Source: Yponomeuta sedellus
Lineage: Eukaryota > Arthropoda > Insecta > Lepidoptera > Yponomeutidae
Assembly (NCBI GenBank): GCA_934045075.1
Contig: OW203744.1
Location: 6,387,795 to 6,451,794 of the forward strand
DNA length: 64,000 nucleotides
Direction of reading: 5' to 3'
Numbering within the stretch: position 1 is the first letter of the stretch; every line of letters begins with the position of its first letter. The notes under the pieces are model-generated. The model was not told the DNA's origin, ran no database searches, and was given only the letters and a program-made list of their open reading frames with translations. The position numbers and the translations under genes were made by a program. Positions 9,309 through 19,293 of this stretch are shown here, piece by piece.

Positions 9309-10350
9309 TCATCTTCAGAAATTTGAACAAACTTTGTAAATGAGATGTAATTTTCCTTGTTTTTGGGTATAATTTTTATTGGCCCGCAAATTTCACTCAA
9401 TTCTTTGATGAATAGATGACAATCGTAACCAGCATGATTGTGAAAAAATACCGGTACTACTTTAGGAACTCGAAACTTTAAGTTGCAGTATGCGTGTGCA
9501 GCTCCGCGATAATGACCCGTTAAATGACAGTGATCTTTAACCTTTTCAGTGAATAAAAGACGCTCGCAAATGTGACAGTGATCTGCCTCCTCGTGCTGTT
9601 TAGCATTTTTGCTTGTGAATACCATCGGAATGTTTTTGTTTAGAAATCTGTATATTCTTTTGACCTCACGGATAAGCAGTTGTACAAATTTTTCCGCGCA
9701 ATCTGTACCCCGATACCGTACAAGCCGATTTAAGCTGCTATCGAATGAACAAACTACGTGGAATGAAAATGCGATTGGCACGTGTTTTTTTGCATTATCT
9801 GTGAAACTCGAGTTAGGACTTCGCTGGCATCCATGGAATGGAACGAGAAGGGTTTCAAAGTCCGCGTAAATCACGAAAGGCATATCTTGTTTATGCGCAG
9901 TGTTTGAATTCGAGAAAAGCACCTTTTCCGGGAAGAACAGTTGCAACACCGCTGCAAAGGTGATTCTGTAAAGCTTTCTCAGAGGAAAGGAATTGGAGAC
10001 AATCCTCGCAAAAATACAGTTGCCCATGGTGTTTAGTCATCTGAAATCGGGGCAATTTTTTTATTAGAACGTAATGGGTTTGGGCACCTTTCTCTAATAA
10101 CAGTAAATTTACTCGAGTCTTTCTGTGCTGGTGTTCCGATCTATAAATAGGTCCTACAACAGATCTATTATTTTTAAGTGCATATATGTTAATGCTTATA
10201 TTTGGATTGTTGATCTCAAACGTTTTAACTTCTGCCGGAGTAACAGGCAAGCTCAAGCCAGTGGTATTTAGCACTTTCGTATAGTGGGGGTACGATGATG
10301 TACGTTCGGCTCTTCCTTTAGGAGTATGATGTGCTGCGACAACACTCCAT

Positions 10351-10801
10351 AAAAAATATTTAAAAAAATAAAAGAACCCGACTGCAGTGATAAATCAACT
10401 GAAAGGGAAAAAATAAGATAATTTTATTTTCAAATGCTAATGTCGAATCAGAAGAGTTCATGCTGCTTTACTTGAGGGACCAAATAATATAACTTTATAA
10501 GCATTATTTGCTCAAACTGTTGCATTTATTATTTTATATAAAATGATGCAGTCGGGACCCATTAGAGGACTTTAAACAAACAGTAATGGGTCCCGACTGC
10601 AACATTTTATATAAAATAATAAATGCAACAGTTTGAGAAAATAATGCTTATAAAGTTATATTATTTGGTCCCTCAAGTAAAGAAAGCAGCATGAACTCTT
10701 CTGATTCGACATTAGCATTTGAAAATAATATTATCTTATTTTTTCCCTTTCAGTTGATTTATCACTGCAGTCGGGTTCTTTTATTTTTTTAAATATTTTT
10801 T
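10351..10801. mobile_element. Foldback element (inverted dimer of a small MITE)
   Basis: A left arm (10351-10564) and right arm (10584-10801) are near-perfect inverted repeats with only a 19-nt loop. Each arm is itself bordered by CCCGACTGCA and its complement (outer at about 10377, inner at about 10545). The structure therefore looks like two head-to-head copies of a roughly 180-200-bp MITE. It has no coding capacity and cuts off the N-terminus of the Polinton polymerase. Confidence 0.8.
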
Positions 10802-11380
10802 TTATTTTTGACCTTTTAGTGACTCAGTAAAACGATAAAATTTAAAGGTCCATCTGTTCTGTTTACATGCTTTAAATCGTTATATTATTTTATGTCCTAA
10901 ATGAATTTTAGTTTATTGCTTTATTTTCTTTTGTTCGACAATGGACATATCTCGGCAAATCATAAATATTTTTACTGATATACTTGTTTGATATAGTCAT
11001 AGGCACCACCTGCCTGCATTAAAAATTTATGTCGTACGATATTTTTAGCTAGTATAATGAATATGGTCTAATGGTGTTAAACTATCTAGAATATTTGCAA
11101 AGGAAACGACAGATTTTTTCCTTTATTATCCTTACATAAATTGTCTGCTTTTTATGTAGCCTAAAAACGCTCCACTGCACCTAGTTATTTAATGTTAACG
11201 ATTGTAGGTGGGGACTGGAATAGTCACGAATTATCTCTTCGACCTGAACGGCGCTCAGCTTTCGACATCTCCAGAGTAGAATTCTTCGTGCTTGGATTGC
11301 TGGGCCCAGTCTTCGGTCTCGCTGATTACTTAGAATAAGGACTTTTAAATGGGAACATAAATGGTCTGAGCCTTCAGCCG
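10802..11380. other. No gene seen
   Basis: This AT-rich sequence has no recognisable ORF, tRNA or terminal repeat. It may include the far flank of the Polinton. Confidence 0.4.
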
Positions 11381-11640
11381 CGGCCTGTACAAAGGCGCGA
11401 CAGGTTTCCTCCTAACAGCAACTTTAAGTAACTGTCGCGGCCTTCGGCTGCGCTAATAGTCTCTCCATTTGGCATCAGCGTAAATAGAGCTCAGCATTTG
11501 GAATGGCCGTGGGAGTATTCCTCTAGCCCGCTTCACAGCCTTCGGCCGTGCCGCGACGGTTGAGCTCGGCCTTCAACCTCGTCGCGGCAAGTTTCCTCGC
11601 ACCCGCATATTGGGGCTCGGCCTTCGGCCTGGCGTAGTTA
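11381..11640. repeat. GC-rich stretch with recurrent GGCCTTCGGCC-type hairpins
   Basis: At least four close variants of GCCTTCGGC occur within about 260 bp (for example near 11448, 11537 and 11623), each able to form a short hairpin with a TTC loop. The stretch is clearly GC-richer than its surroundings. Related motifs recur near 11300, 12590 and 13160, and in every unit of the tandem array near its position 23490. The origin is unknown; a repeat family is likely. Confidence 0.5.
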
Positions 11641-12540
11641 TTTAGAGTTGTGGCATGGGCATGGAGACATACAAAATCTTGGTTTTCTGAATGCCAAAAT
11701 AATACCGGTATTAAAATAAAACTATAACAAATTCATCTTGAGGTGGCCCCCTAAAGCATTGAAAAATTTTACTGAATATTTAGGTGTAGATAAGCAATCT
11801 TTGGTCTCACAAGTGAACAGGAAACCTAACACAAAATCATAATCTTATTTTCGGAGGAAACGAGATAAAATTCGTTAAGATGAATAGAGCTAGAATTTTT
11901 TAAAATTTCATGGGTCCTATGATACGAGGTCACGGAGGATCCGTCTTCGGTTACCAGTGAGAGCGTTCAAATATTTTTTTATCATTTATTGTTTCTTCTT
12001 TGAACCCAGCTTGTCTGACTATGACCGCACAGGGGAAAAGGAGTTACATGCTACACTTTATATATTTTGTTCAGTTAGTTTTGGTCTAAGTGTCAGTAGG
12101 AAATTAATATCAGTGTTAAGAAATTAATTATTTTTTCTCAAACATGCTCGGAAATGTTTGTGTTATTACCATGAAATAAAGCCACAAAGTTTCTCTTTTA
12201 TGGCTCCCGCCTCACTTTACTGGCCTAAGCCAGTAAAGTAAGTATGAAAATCCATTACCGTCCGCTGCTCTAACTTTTTAAATTTACTTACTAAAATTAA
12301 ACTGACCAAGGAAAAATTACATACAGCCAACCACCTACTAAGTTATGTAAGCATACTTAGATTAACAAAAAAAAACAATCTATGGTATTGGTTTTTGTGT
12401 GGTTAAACATGTTGCTCAAATATGTTAGTGTATTTAAAAAAATAAAAAAGGCGGCAAACCAAACTATTATTTCTTAATTACCTAGTAATTATTTTAATAT
12501 TAATATTTCCTTGCATTGTTTGAGAAAAGCATTATACAAT
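11641..12540. other. No gene seen
   Basis: This is about 900 bp of AT-rich DNA without a sustained ORF. A short inverted repeat around CTTTACTGG (about 12215-12240) is the only visible structure. Confidence 0.4.
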
Positions 12541-12690
12541 CCTCGGCCGGAACAGGGATTGCAGGACTCGTTCTAGACGGCTTCGTCTACGACTCGGCCG
12601 TCTATCCCAAACTCGTCCAGCAATCCCTTACTTCTCGGCCTCTGCAGTAATGTATTATTATTTAATAATAATAATACATTACTGGGGGTA
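12541..12690. repeat. GC-rich block ending in an AATAAT hairpin
   Basis: A GC-rich block with GACGGCTTCGTC-like inverted words is followed by a hairpin at about 12645-12685, in which CAGTAATGTATTATTATT pairs with its complement. It may be the end of a MITE. Confidence 0.45.
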
Positions 12691-12754
12691 ATCCCCCTAT
12701 GAGGTTGATATTTCTTAAATTAATGAGATAAACGAATGGCGTAGAAAGAAATAA

Positions 12755-12903
12755 ACACTTTATAGGCATTATTTCTTTCAGCACTTATACCGTTTCTATA
12801 GACGGTTTGTTTACATGTAGAGCAAAGCTGATATTATGTAAATTTATACATGTACTAGAATAAATATATGCCAGCGCCATCTAGTGGCTAAAAGTGGTAC
12901 TGT
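12755..12903. repeat. Dispersed direct repeat, copy 1
   Basis: This ~150-bp sequence resembles 13411-13558 in the same orientation. Shared blocks include CACTTTATAGG, ACGGTTTGTTTACA and GTGGCTAAAAGTGGTACT. It ends in the insect-common GCGCCATCTAGTGG word. The two copies are about 500 bp apart with diverged identity. Confidence 0.6.
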
Positions 12904-13410
12904 AGGACAGGGTTTCAGCAGACAATAAGAGAAACGTTGTTTCAGCACGACAGCACGTACTTAGGGATCTATTTATTGAAGCAATATGAAACTTAATAAG
13001 GATTACGGATTAGTAACTGTACTACTCGCACCACAGCGCAAAGCGAGGTATATTACCTACGTACGTCACTAGTCGTGCCAATTATTAGTGGACAGTCAGT
13101 ATTGGTCGAGGTGATTCGCAAGCGCTCAAATACTATCCAATTTTGTTTAATATTATGTAGGGCCTTCGGACAAAACCATACTGCAATTTAGAACACAAAC
13201 AGCGCCATCTGTGGTTGGGTAGAGGAACTAATGCTACAGTACTTTAATTACTTAGAAGTGAATATTATTTGTGTTGCGTTTGTTCTCTATTAATGCTGAT
13301 TTAATGTAATCAACGACACCCGCAAAATTCTCTTTTAAATACTTTGCACGTGTTAGGCGTAGTTAAACAAAATTATATTTTAATTAAATGAATGATCTAG
13401 AAGGATCAAA
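12904..13410. other. Spacer between two direct repeats, no gene
   Basis: No ORF is visible. A further GCGCCATCT word occurs near 13202. The spacer plus flanking repeats could be a small non-autonomous LTR-like element, but I see no primer-binding site or polypurine tract. Confidence 0.35.
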
Positions 13411-13558
13411 CCACTTTATAGGAATTATTTCTTTCCGCATTTGTACCGATTCTATAAACGGTTTGTTTACACGTAGACCAAAGCCGAAATTATGTATACA
13501 CATGTATTAGAATAAATAAAATATAGCAGCGCCATCAAGTGGCTAAAAGTGGTACTTT
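13411..13558. repeat. Dispersed direct repeat, copy 2
   Basis: This is the second copy of the repeat at 12755-12903, with scattered substitutions and small indels. Confidence 0.6.
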
Positions 13559-13730
13559 AACCGTATTTATCGAGAACTGCCCATATGTGCGAGTCAGCGA
13601 AAAGTCACATCACCACACAGTACCATAGAGCACTAAAATCACTAACAAGTAATAATGAACCAATGCGTCATAACCCTAATGCTTCAAATGTTAAGAAATT
13701 ATAATAATAACTTTCACACATCACAATCAC

Positions 13731-13909
13731 TTGATCTGGTCCCAAACTAGGATACCCTGTGCTATGGTAACCAGACAAGGATAAACATGGAAAAACACCC
13801 AGACTGAGATCATTTGTACAAATGAAAGTATGACGGCCTCCAATAGGAATCTAACCTACGACCTCTGGTTTGGTAGTCTAACTTGATACCGCTAGACCAT
13901 CCAGGCAGT
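13731..13909 (-). mobile_element. tRNA-derived SINE (lepidopteran type)
   Basis: On the minus strand the sequence begins with a tRNA-like head: a GCCTGGATGGTCTAGCGGTA A-box region, AAACCAGAGGTCG, then a mutated B box GGTTAGATTCC. It ends in a tail with TAGTTTGGGACCAGATC. Head and tail match the general layout of short SINEs abundant in moths and butterflies. The B-box change C to A suggests it is old. It is a different tRNA family from the element at 8938. Confidence 0.7.
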
Positions 13910-14646
13910 CAACGGTATTTATGTTGTTCTCAGTCGCACAAGAAGATTAATGTGTTTTGATTAGTTTGCATTTTATCGCGAAACCGTGCAATGCGATAGC
14001 CGGCTAACAAACAATCCTCACCTGTGCTCGTGCTGCGCTTGCAAATTCTCATCACTACTACACATTATCAATGTTTGAATGTTGACGTATGTAAGGTCTG
14101 TGTGGTGAGTGACGTTTGCTTTGGTAGTTGTCGTAATCGTTGTATGAACTCTCTTTGTGCGGAAATGCAGACTTTCCACTTAGATTCACTCTTCATTCGA
14201 GCCCAGTACAAGCGGTCAATTCTGTGAGGAGCACGGATTAATTTTGGTGGAAACCTTAGCGGTGATAACTAAATCAAAATTACTCCAGATATTATGTCTT
14301 AAACTAAGTTTTTGAGAGTGGATACCTACGGTGACAACGAAACTACAAATTTCCATTCGTAAATTAAGTACCTTCTAAACACAATATATTGAACGCTTAT
14401 AATGTATACTCGAGAGTTAATAATTTGCCATAATGCTTTGTGTAAAGTGCAAACCGTGTATGTGATTAGTGTTGCGAGAAAACCCAGTATCCAGTTTCAG
14501 TAAGTTGTTTTTTAGTCTAAAATTCCTTAAAGTTTAATCAGGTCTTAGATAAAAAGTAATGAAATGTCTAACTTGCATATTTCCCACAATAGCTCACTGC
14601 GTTCGCCCTCACTCCTTCAAAGGGTCCTAGAGTTCCCAATACTATA
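13910..14646. other. No gene seen
   Basis: A 67-codon plus-strand frame at 14024-14227 has no recognisable family or signal and is probably chance. The rest is AT-rich unique-looking sequence. Confidence 0.4.
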
Positions 14647-15897
14647 CTACTCATGCTGACTACGGAACCCTGACTGGACATCCGGGAGGATAGACTCGTT
14701 CTCCCGATATTTCGTCAGCTGCAAATAGACGCGCTCAATGATTTTTGAAATAACTGGCAAAATACTTATGGCTCTTAGATCTTTTAGTTCTTCTACCTTT
14801 TCAGACTTCGGTAGTGGTCTGATCTTTGCTAACTTCCAAGCATCTGGGAATAGACCATCGGTTAAGGATTTATTTATTATGTAGGCCATTATTGGGAGGG
14901 TGACCGGCAGAGTCATTCGAAGCATTTCAAACGTGATCGTATCGCCACCGGCTGCATTTGTATCAATTGCTTTAATGATTTTTAAGATTTCTTCTTCTGT
15001 ACATGCATTTATCTCAAGAGTAGTATCTGGGTGCAGCCTGTTTCGCATATAGAAGCTTAGTAACTCATTTTCAACCGTGCCATCACCGGGAACATCGAGA
15101 AAAAAATCATTGATCCTATCCGGATTCTTTAAGGTTTTGCGGTATATCTGATAATGTTTTGTTGCACCAAATTGAAGTCTTTTTCAGATTATTCCACATT
15201 TTTTTTGGCTTATCCCTATTGTTAGTGACATAAAAAGTGAAAAACGCTTCCGTTTCTCTCTTTAGCGCATTATGTACTGTATTTTTTATATCTTTATAGT
15301 ATTTGCGATGAGATTCTTTTTTTGTGCGATGGGCCCTACTCAACGCTGTCTCTCAGTGCCATCATTAGCTTTATATTGTCTGTAATCCATGGATATTTTT
15401 CCTTAATCTTGACCTTGCATAATGGTGCGTGTTTATCAAAAATGTTATTAATAAGATCATTAAGGCAAAGTACCATTGTATTCAGATCGTCACAAAGCCA
15501 CACGTCCCTCCAAGGCATTGTAGGGACGTGTGGCTTTGTGACGATCTGAATACATGTAGATCAGTGCAAAAATAATTTTCATCAACCCCACGCAGATGCC
15601 GTTTCCAAACGTGCACTGGTGAAAGCGGTGATTTTTTATACGAAACTCGCCTAAAACCATGCCATGGTCACTGAGTTTATGGTTATGGTGCACAGTAATC
15701 TTGCAGATTTCCTTATTATCCGTTAGAATTAGGTCTAATAGTGTAGCTGATCTGTTTTCAACGATTCTGGTCGGTTCACGGACCATTTGAAAGAGATTCT
15801 GTTGCTCTAGAAATGACAGTAGAAGAGAGGATTTATTTATGTATGGCTGAAGCAAATCCATGTTAAAATCCGTTAAAATCAAGTTCTTGTTTATTCT
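14647..15897 (-). pseudogene. LINE ORF2 fragment (endonuclease C-terminus to start of reverse transcriptase)
   Basis: Several minus-strand frames join into one LINE ORF2 segment. The endonuclease part has TDFNMDLLQPY and HKLSDHGMVLGEF (15490-15890). A linker follows with YPWITDNIKLMMALRDS and KMWNNLKKT (about 15116-15518). The start of the reverse transcriptase has AWKLAKIRPLPKS and SGFRSQHE (14647-15048). It lacks the 5' endonuclease part and everything after the first reverse-transcriptase blocks. Frame breaks and a foldback insertion at 15477-15554 disrupt it. Confidence 0.8.
15477..15554. repeat. Perfect 33-bp inverted repeat inside LINE fragment
   Basis: Bases 15477-15509 are exactly complementary to 15522-15554, with a 12-nt loop. 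The arm nearer the reverse transcriptase is the natural coding sequence (RDVWLCDDLNTM on the minus strand). The other arm is an inverted copy of it, so it probably arose by template switching. Confidence 0.9.
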
Positions 15898-16125
15898 ACA
15901 TCACTATATTCTTCTTCTGAAGAATCATCTATATTATAATCCGACATATTACTGATATTTTGAATACAACTACTAAGATATACACTAAAAAATATATTTC
16001 AGTGGGGGGTATTATTAATTCTACAACCTTAGAAGGTACTATACTCGTCGGTTTTTTGGGAACTTCTCTAAGACCATTTGTTACAGGATCAGATGTGATT
16101 AGCAACATATTAAGTAAATCCCTAT
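15898..16125. other. No gene assigned
   Basis: This is an AT-rich stretch between two LINEs. On the minus strand a short acidic frame (SDYNIDDSSEEEYSDVE) followed by a stop is visible. It resembles transposase N-termini only loosely. Confidence 0.3.
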
Positions 16126-16150
16126 TTCAATTCAATTCAATTCAATTCAA
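16126..16150. repeat. (TTCAA)n microsatellite, LINE 3' terminus
   Basis: Five tandem TTCAA units form the 3' end of the CR1-like element on the minus strand, as is typical of CR1-group LINEs, which end in short repeats rather than poly-A. Confidence 0.8.
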
Positions 16151-16369
16151 TTCATTTATTGCCATAAATTACAGTATTCATAGATATTATAATTAGATAT
16201 TGCACGTGTAATTTTACCAATTAAGGCGTAGCAAAATACTTAAAAGTAAGGATTTAATTAAATGAATTTACAACTTATACATTACATAACAAAAGATCAA
16301 AAGGGAAAAAAATTAATTGCAATTAGGTACATAGAATTCTTAGTCAAAATTATGAGTTAATAATAAAAT

Positions 16370-19287
16370 TCATTGGGTGCTTTTATAATTATTGAATTCG
16401 AGGATACTATAAGGACACATTTCCATTAGGTAAGCTTTTAGAGCCTTGATAAAATGATTACCCGAGAGAGCTTGAATTTTTGTTGGAAGCTTATTATAAA
16501 TTGAGATTGCCGCATGCTTTGTGCTTTTCTTGCATGAGGTTGTTCTGCATACCGGTACATTTAAGTGAAGTTTGTATTTTTCCTGTAACCTTGCGCTCTT
16601 TTTTTCGGTGCTAATAGGAAACCAATCCGGAAGCCGTCTAACCATTTTGCAGATCTCCAATACGTACAGCGCTGTAATAGTGTGGATCTTGAGTAGTGGA
16701 AATAATTCGCGACAGGATACTCGATTTGACTTAATGCCACTTAGAATTCGGATACATCTTTTTTGAAGAGTAAAAATTTTTATAATATCCACACTGCCAC
16801 CCCATATTGCTAACCCATATAAAATTCGCGATTGGAAGTAGGCATAATAAGCTTGCAGGGTAGCGTGTTTAGTCGCGACCTTGGCTAAACAACGCAACGC
16901 ATAGGTAAAACTGCTCAGTTTACCCTCTAACACTTCGATGTGATTTTTCCAATTCATATGCTCATCAGTGACAATGCCTAAAAACTTTGCGCTTTCCACC
17001 ATTTCAATTTTTACATCATTTACGGTAACATCTAGGTCCATCTTTGTGGTATTATAATTCCTGAAGTGCAACATTTTTGTCTTTTTTATGTTTGTACTTA
17101 GACGCACATCTTGTAACCATTTCATTAAATGCTCTATTGATTTAGATATCTCATATGTCAATAATGAAAGCGAGATATTTTTCCTATCAAATGTAAAATA
17201 TACTGAGACATCATCAGCGAACATAGTTATTTTATTATTTACTATTTCTGGCAGATGATTTATATATAAAATAAATAACAGTGGACCCAAAATGCTGCCT
17301 TGCGGTACGCCAGAACTAATGTCCGTACTAAGAGACTCGAGGTGAGAAATAATTTTGGAACGGTTATCAACATTTGGTAAAATAACACTCTGCGTACGAT
17401 CTGTTAAGTACGATTTCAACCAATCCAGACTCAAACCTCTGATACCATATCGCTCAAGTATGACTGCCAGTATTTTGTGATCTACGTGGTCGAATGCCTT
17501 GGATAGGTCCAACAACACTGTCACTACATTTGACTTTTCATTTACCGAATCAGCTACGAAATCAGTCATGTCAAAGATAGCGTCAACCGTTGACATACCC
17601 TGCTGAAACCCAAATTGTTGTTTGGACAAAATATTGTATTTTTTTAAAAAAGACCTTAGCCGCTTTTCAAAGAATTTTTCAAAGATTTTTGAAAGAGTAG
17701 GTAACAGTGCGATGGGTCGATAGTTCCGGATATCTATGGCACTGTCACCTTTGTGTAGAGGTACGATGTGAGCTTTTTTTAATCTTTGTGGAAATATTCC
17801 TGTACTAATTGATAGGTTTATAATGTCAACCAAAATATCAGCAATAGTCACGATCACCTTCTTTATAATGAAAATTGGCAGAACATCATACCCTATTGAC
17901 TTTTTGTTATTTAAACGTGACACAATTTGGAACAGTTCAGTTTTTGTTATAGGGTTTATAAATTGTGATTCTGTACGGCGCGCAGGAAGGTCAAGTGCAC
18001 CATCATTATATGCATCATTATGCGCTTTAGATATGCTTGTGAAAAAGTTGTTAAAGAAGTCAGGTGCCTCCGATAGCTTGGTGATTTGGTTAGTACCATC
18101 CGAAAGACCCTTGAAGTTTTCAAACTGTAGTGTATTTTTAAGTTTCCCTTTAATATTCTTATTTATTAAATTCCAAGTAGTTTTGATTTTATCTTTTGAT
18201 TGCATTATTAGGGTTTCATTCTCTCTCTTTTTTACGTAAGTTATTACTTTATGTAGCACCGAACAATACTTTTTATAGAAGTCTTTGTCAGAAGAGTTAC
18301 TGTCTGATTTGTTTATATTAATAAAAAGTGCACGCTTTCTTTCACATGATTTGATTATACCAGGGGTAATCCATTTGGGCTTTGAGGACTTGTCGTCAGC
18401 TCTGACCTTGATTTCAGGGCAGAACCTGTCAAACCCACCCAATAGTATATCATGAAAAGTGTTAAATATCTGTTCCGTATCTGGGCTCTTATATAGAGAG
18501 CTCCAATCCACAGAACCCAAAAAGTGGTCCAATTCAGCTACATTTGTCTCAGAAAGGTCACGAACATATTTATAACGTTTCGACTTTAAACTATTTTTTC
18601 CGGTTATAGTAGCATATTGTAAACAATGATCCGACAATCCGGGCTCAACCACTTTAACGTCACCAACGCTGTAATTACTCAAAATATTATCAATGCAAGT
18701 GCTGCTATGCTCCGTGATACGCGTAGGCTCGTAAACGAAAGGTTTCACATCAAACGACTTAAGGAGACACAAAAACTCTCTAGTTTCAGAGCTTTTAACA
18801 ATTATATTTATGTTAAAATCACCGCAAATCAAAATATGCCTGCCAGGTTTATTTCCCAAAACGTGATTTAAAAGGTCATCCAAGTTTTCCAAAAAGCGGT
18901 CATCCTTCGTTGTTTTCGGCCTGTACGCGCATACTACATAGATGCCGTTCCATGAAACTCCACAAATTTCAAAAATGTTGGGAATAGAAATTGCCTTCAG
19001 AGAGAACAATTCAGTAAAACAAAGGTCGTTATGTACAAAAATACAAACACCTCCCTTGCTGTTTCAGTGCGTACGACAAAATGAAGAAGCTAGTCTAAAA
19101 TTGTGTAAGACCACCCTATCGAGATCGTCTTTGATTCTGTTCTGTTATACACAATATTTTGACTCCACTGGCTTCTTTCGATTGAAGCCATACTTCAAGT
19201 AGAGACTGCTTTATGTCATTCAAACTTTGAATATTTATATGGGCTATTTTTATACCTGCCTGTGACGATTCTAACTTAATACAGTTT
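16370..19287 (-). pseudogene. CR1-like LINE ORF2: endonuclease plus reverse transcriptase, lightly damaged
   Basis: An 879-codon open frame (16370-19009) contains endonuclease motifs (YVVCAYRP, GDFNINI, GLSDHCLQYATI). The reverse transcriptase has IVPLHKGDSAIDIRNYRPI, LLDLSKAFDHVDH, SSGVPQGSILGPLLF and FADDVSVYF (the YxDD box as FADD), and ends ILEFNNYKSTQ. Upstream, the conserved endonuclease start IAHINIQSL is readable near 19245. It is separated from the main frame by a frameshift near 19140 and one stop near 19064. The upstream frame overlaps the end of ORF1 in another phase, with no ATG between, so ORF2 may depend on reinitiation or frameshifting. Two small lesions make it inactive as it stands. 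Confidence 0.85.
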
Positions 19288-19293
19288 TTCTTT

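Larger units (their letters stand above)
7006..10340 (-). pseudogene. Polinton/Maverick protein-primed DNA polymerase B, broken
   Basis: The minus strand encodes family-B polymerase motifs in order. The exonuclease has YADFE (about 9860) and HNHAGYDCH (about 9430). An SKRLAQANNNYM segment lies near 8300. Polymerase motif A is DCNNLYGYSM (about 8210). Motif C is YTDTDS (about 7455). The C-terminal KSIKHEMFTQSVNRISLS segment is typical of Polintons. In these giant transposons the enzyme replicates the element from a protein primer. Breaks are a frameshift near 9897, the 371-bp insertion at 8938, a 72-bp in-frame duplication at 8518-8589, a single in-frame TAG at about 7809, and a frameshift near 7200. 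The N-terminus is cut by the foldback element at 10351. No Polinton integrase, ATPase or capsid gene was found nearby. Confidence 0.85.

Noticed and set aside
11381..11640. Bacterial-type terminators or contamination in the GC-rich hairpin patch
   Set aside because: No bacterial ORFs are nearby, hairpins are not followed by T runs, and related words occur in the insect array units.
14024..14227. 67-codon plus-strand ORF as a small secreted Cys-rich peptide
   Set aside because: No signal peptide-like start or conserved spacing is evident, and no splice or promoter context is seen; chance is more likely.
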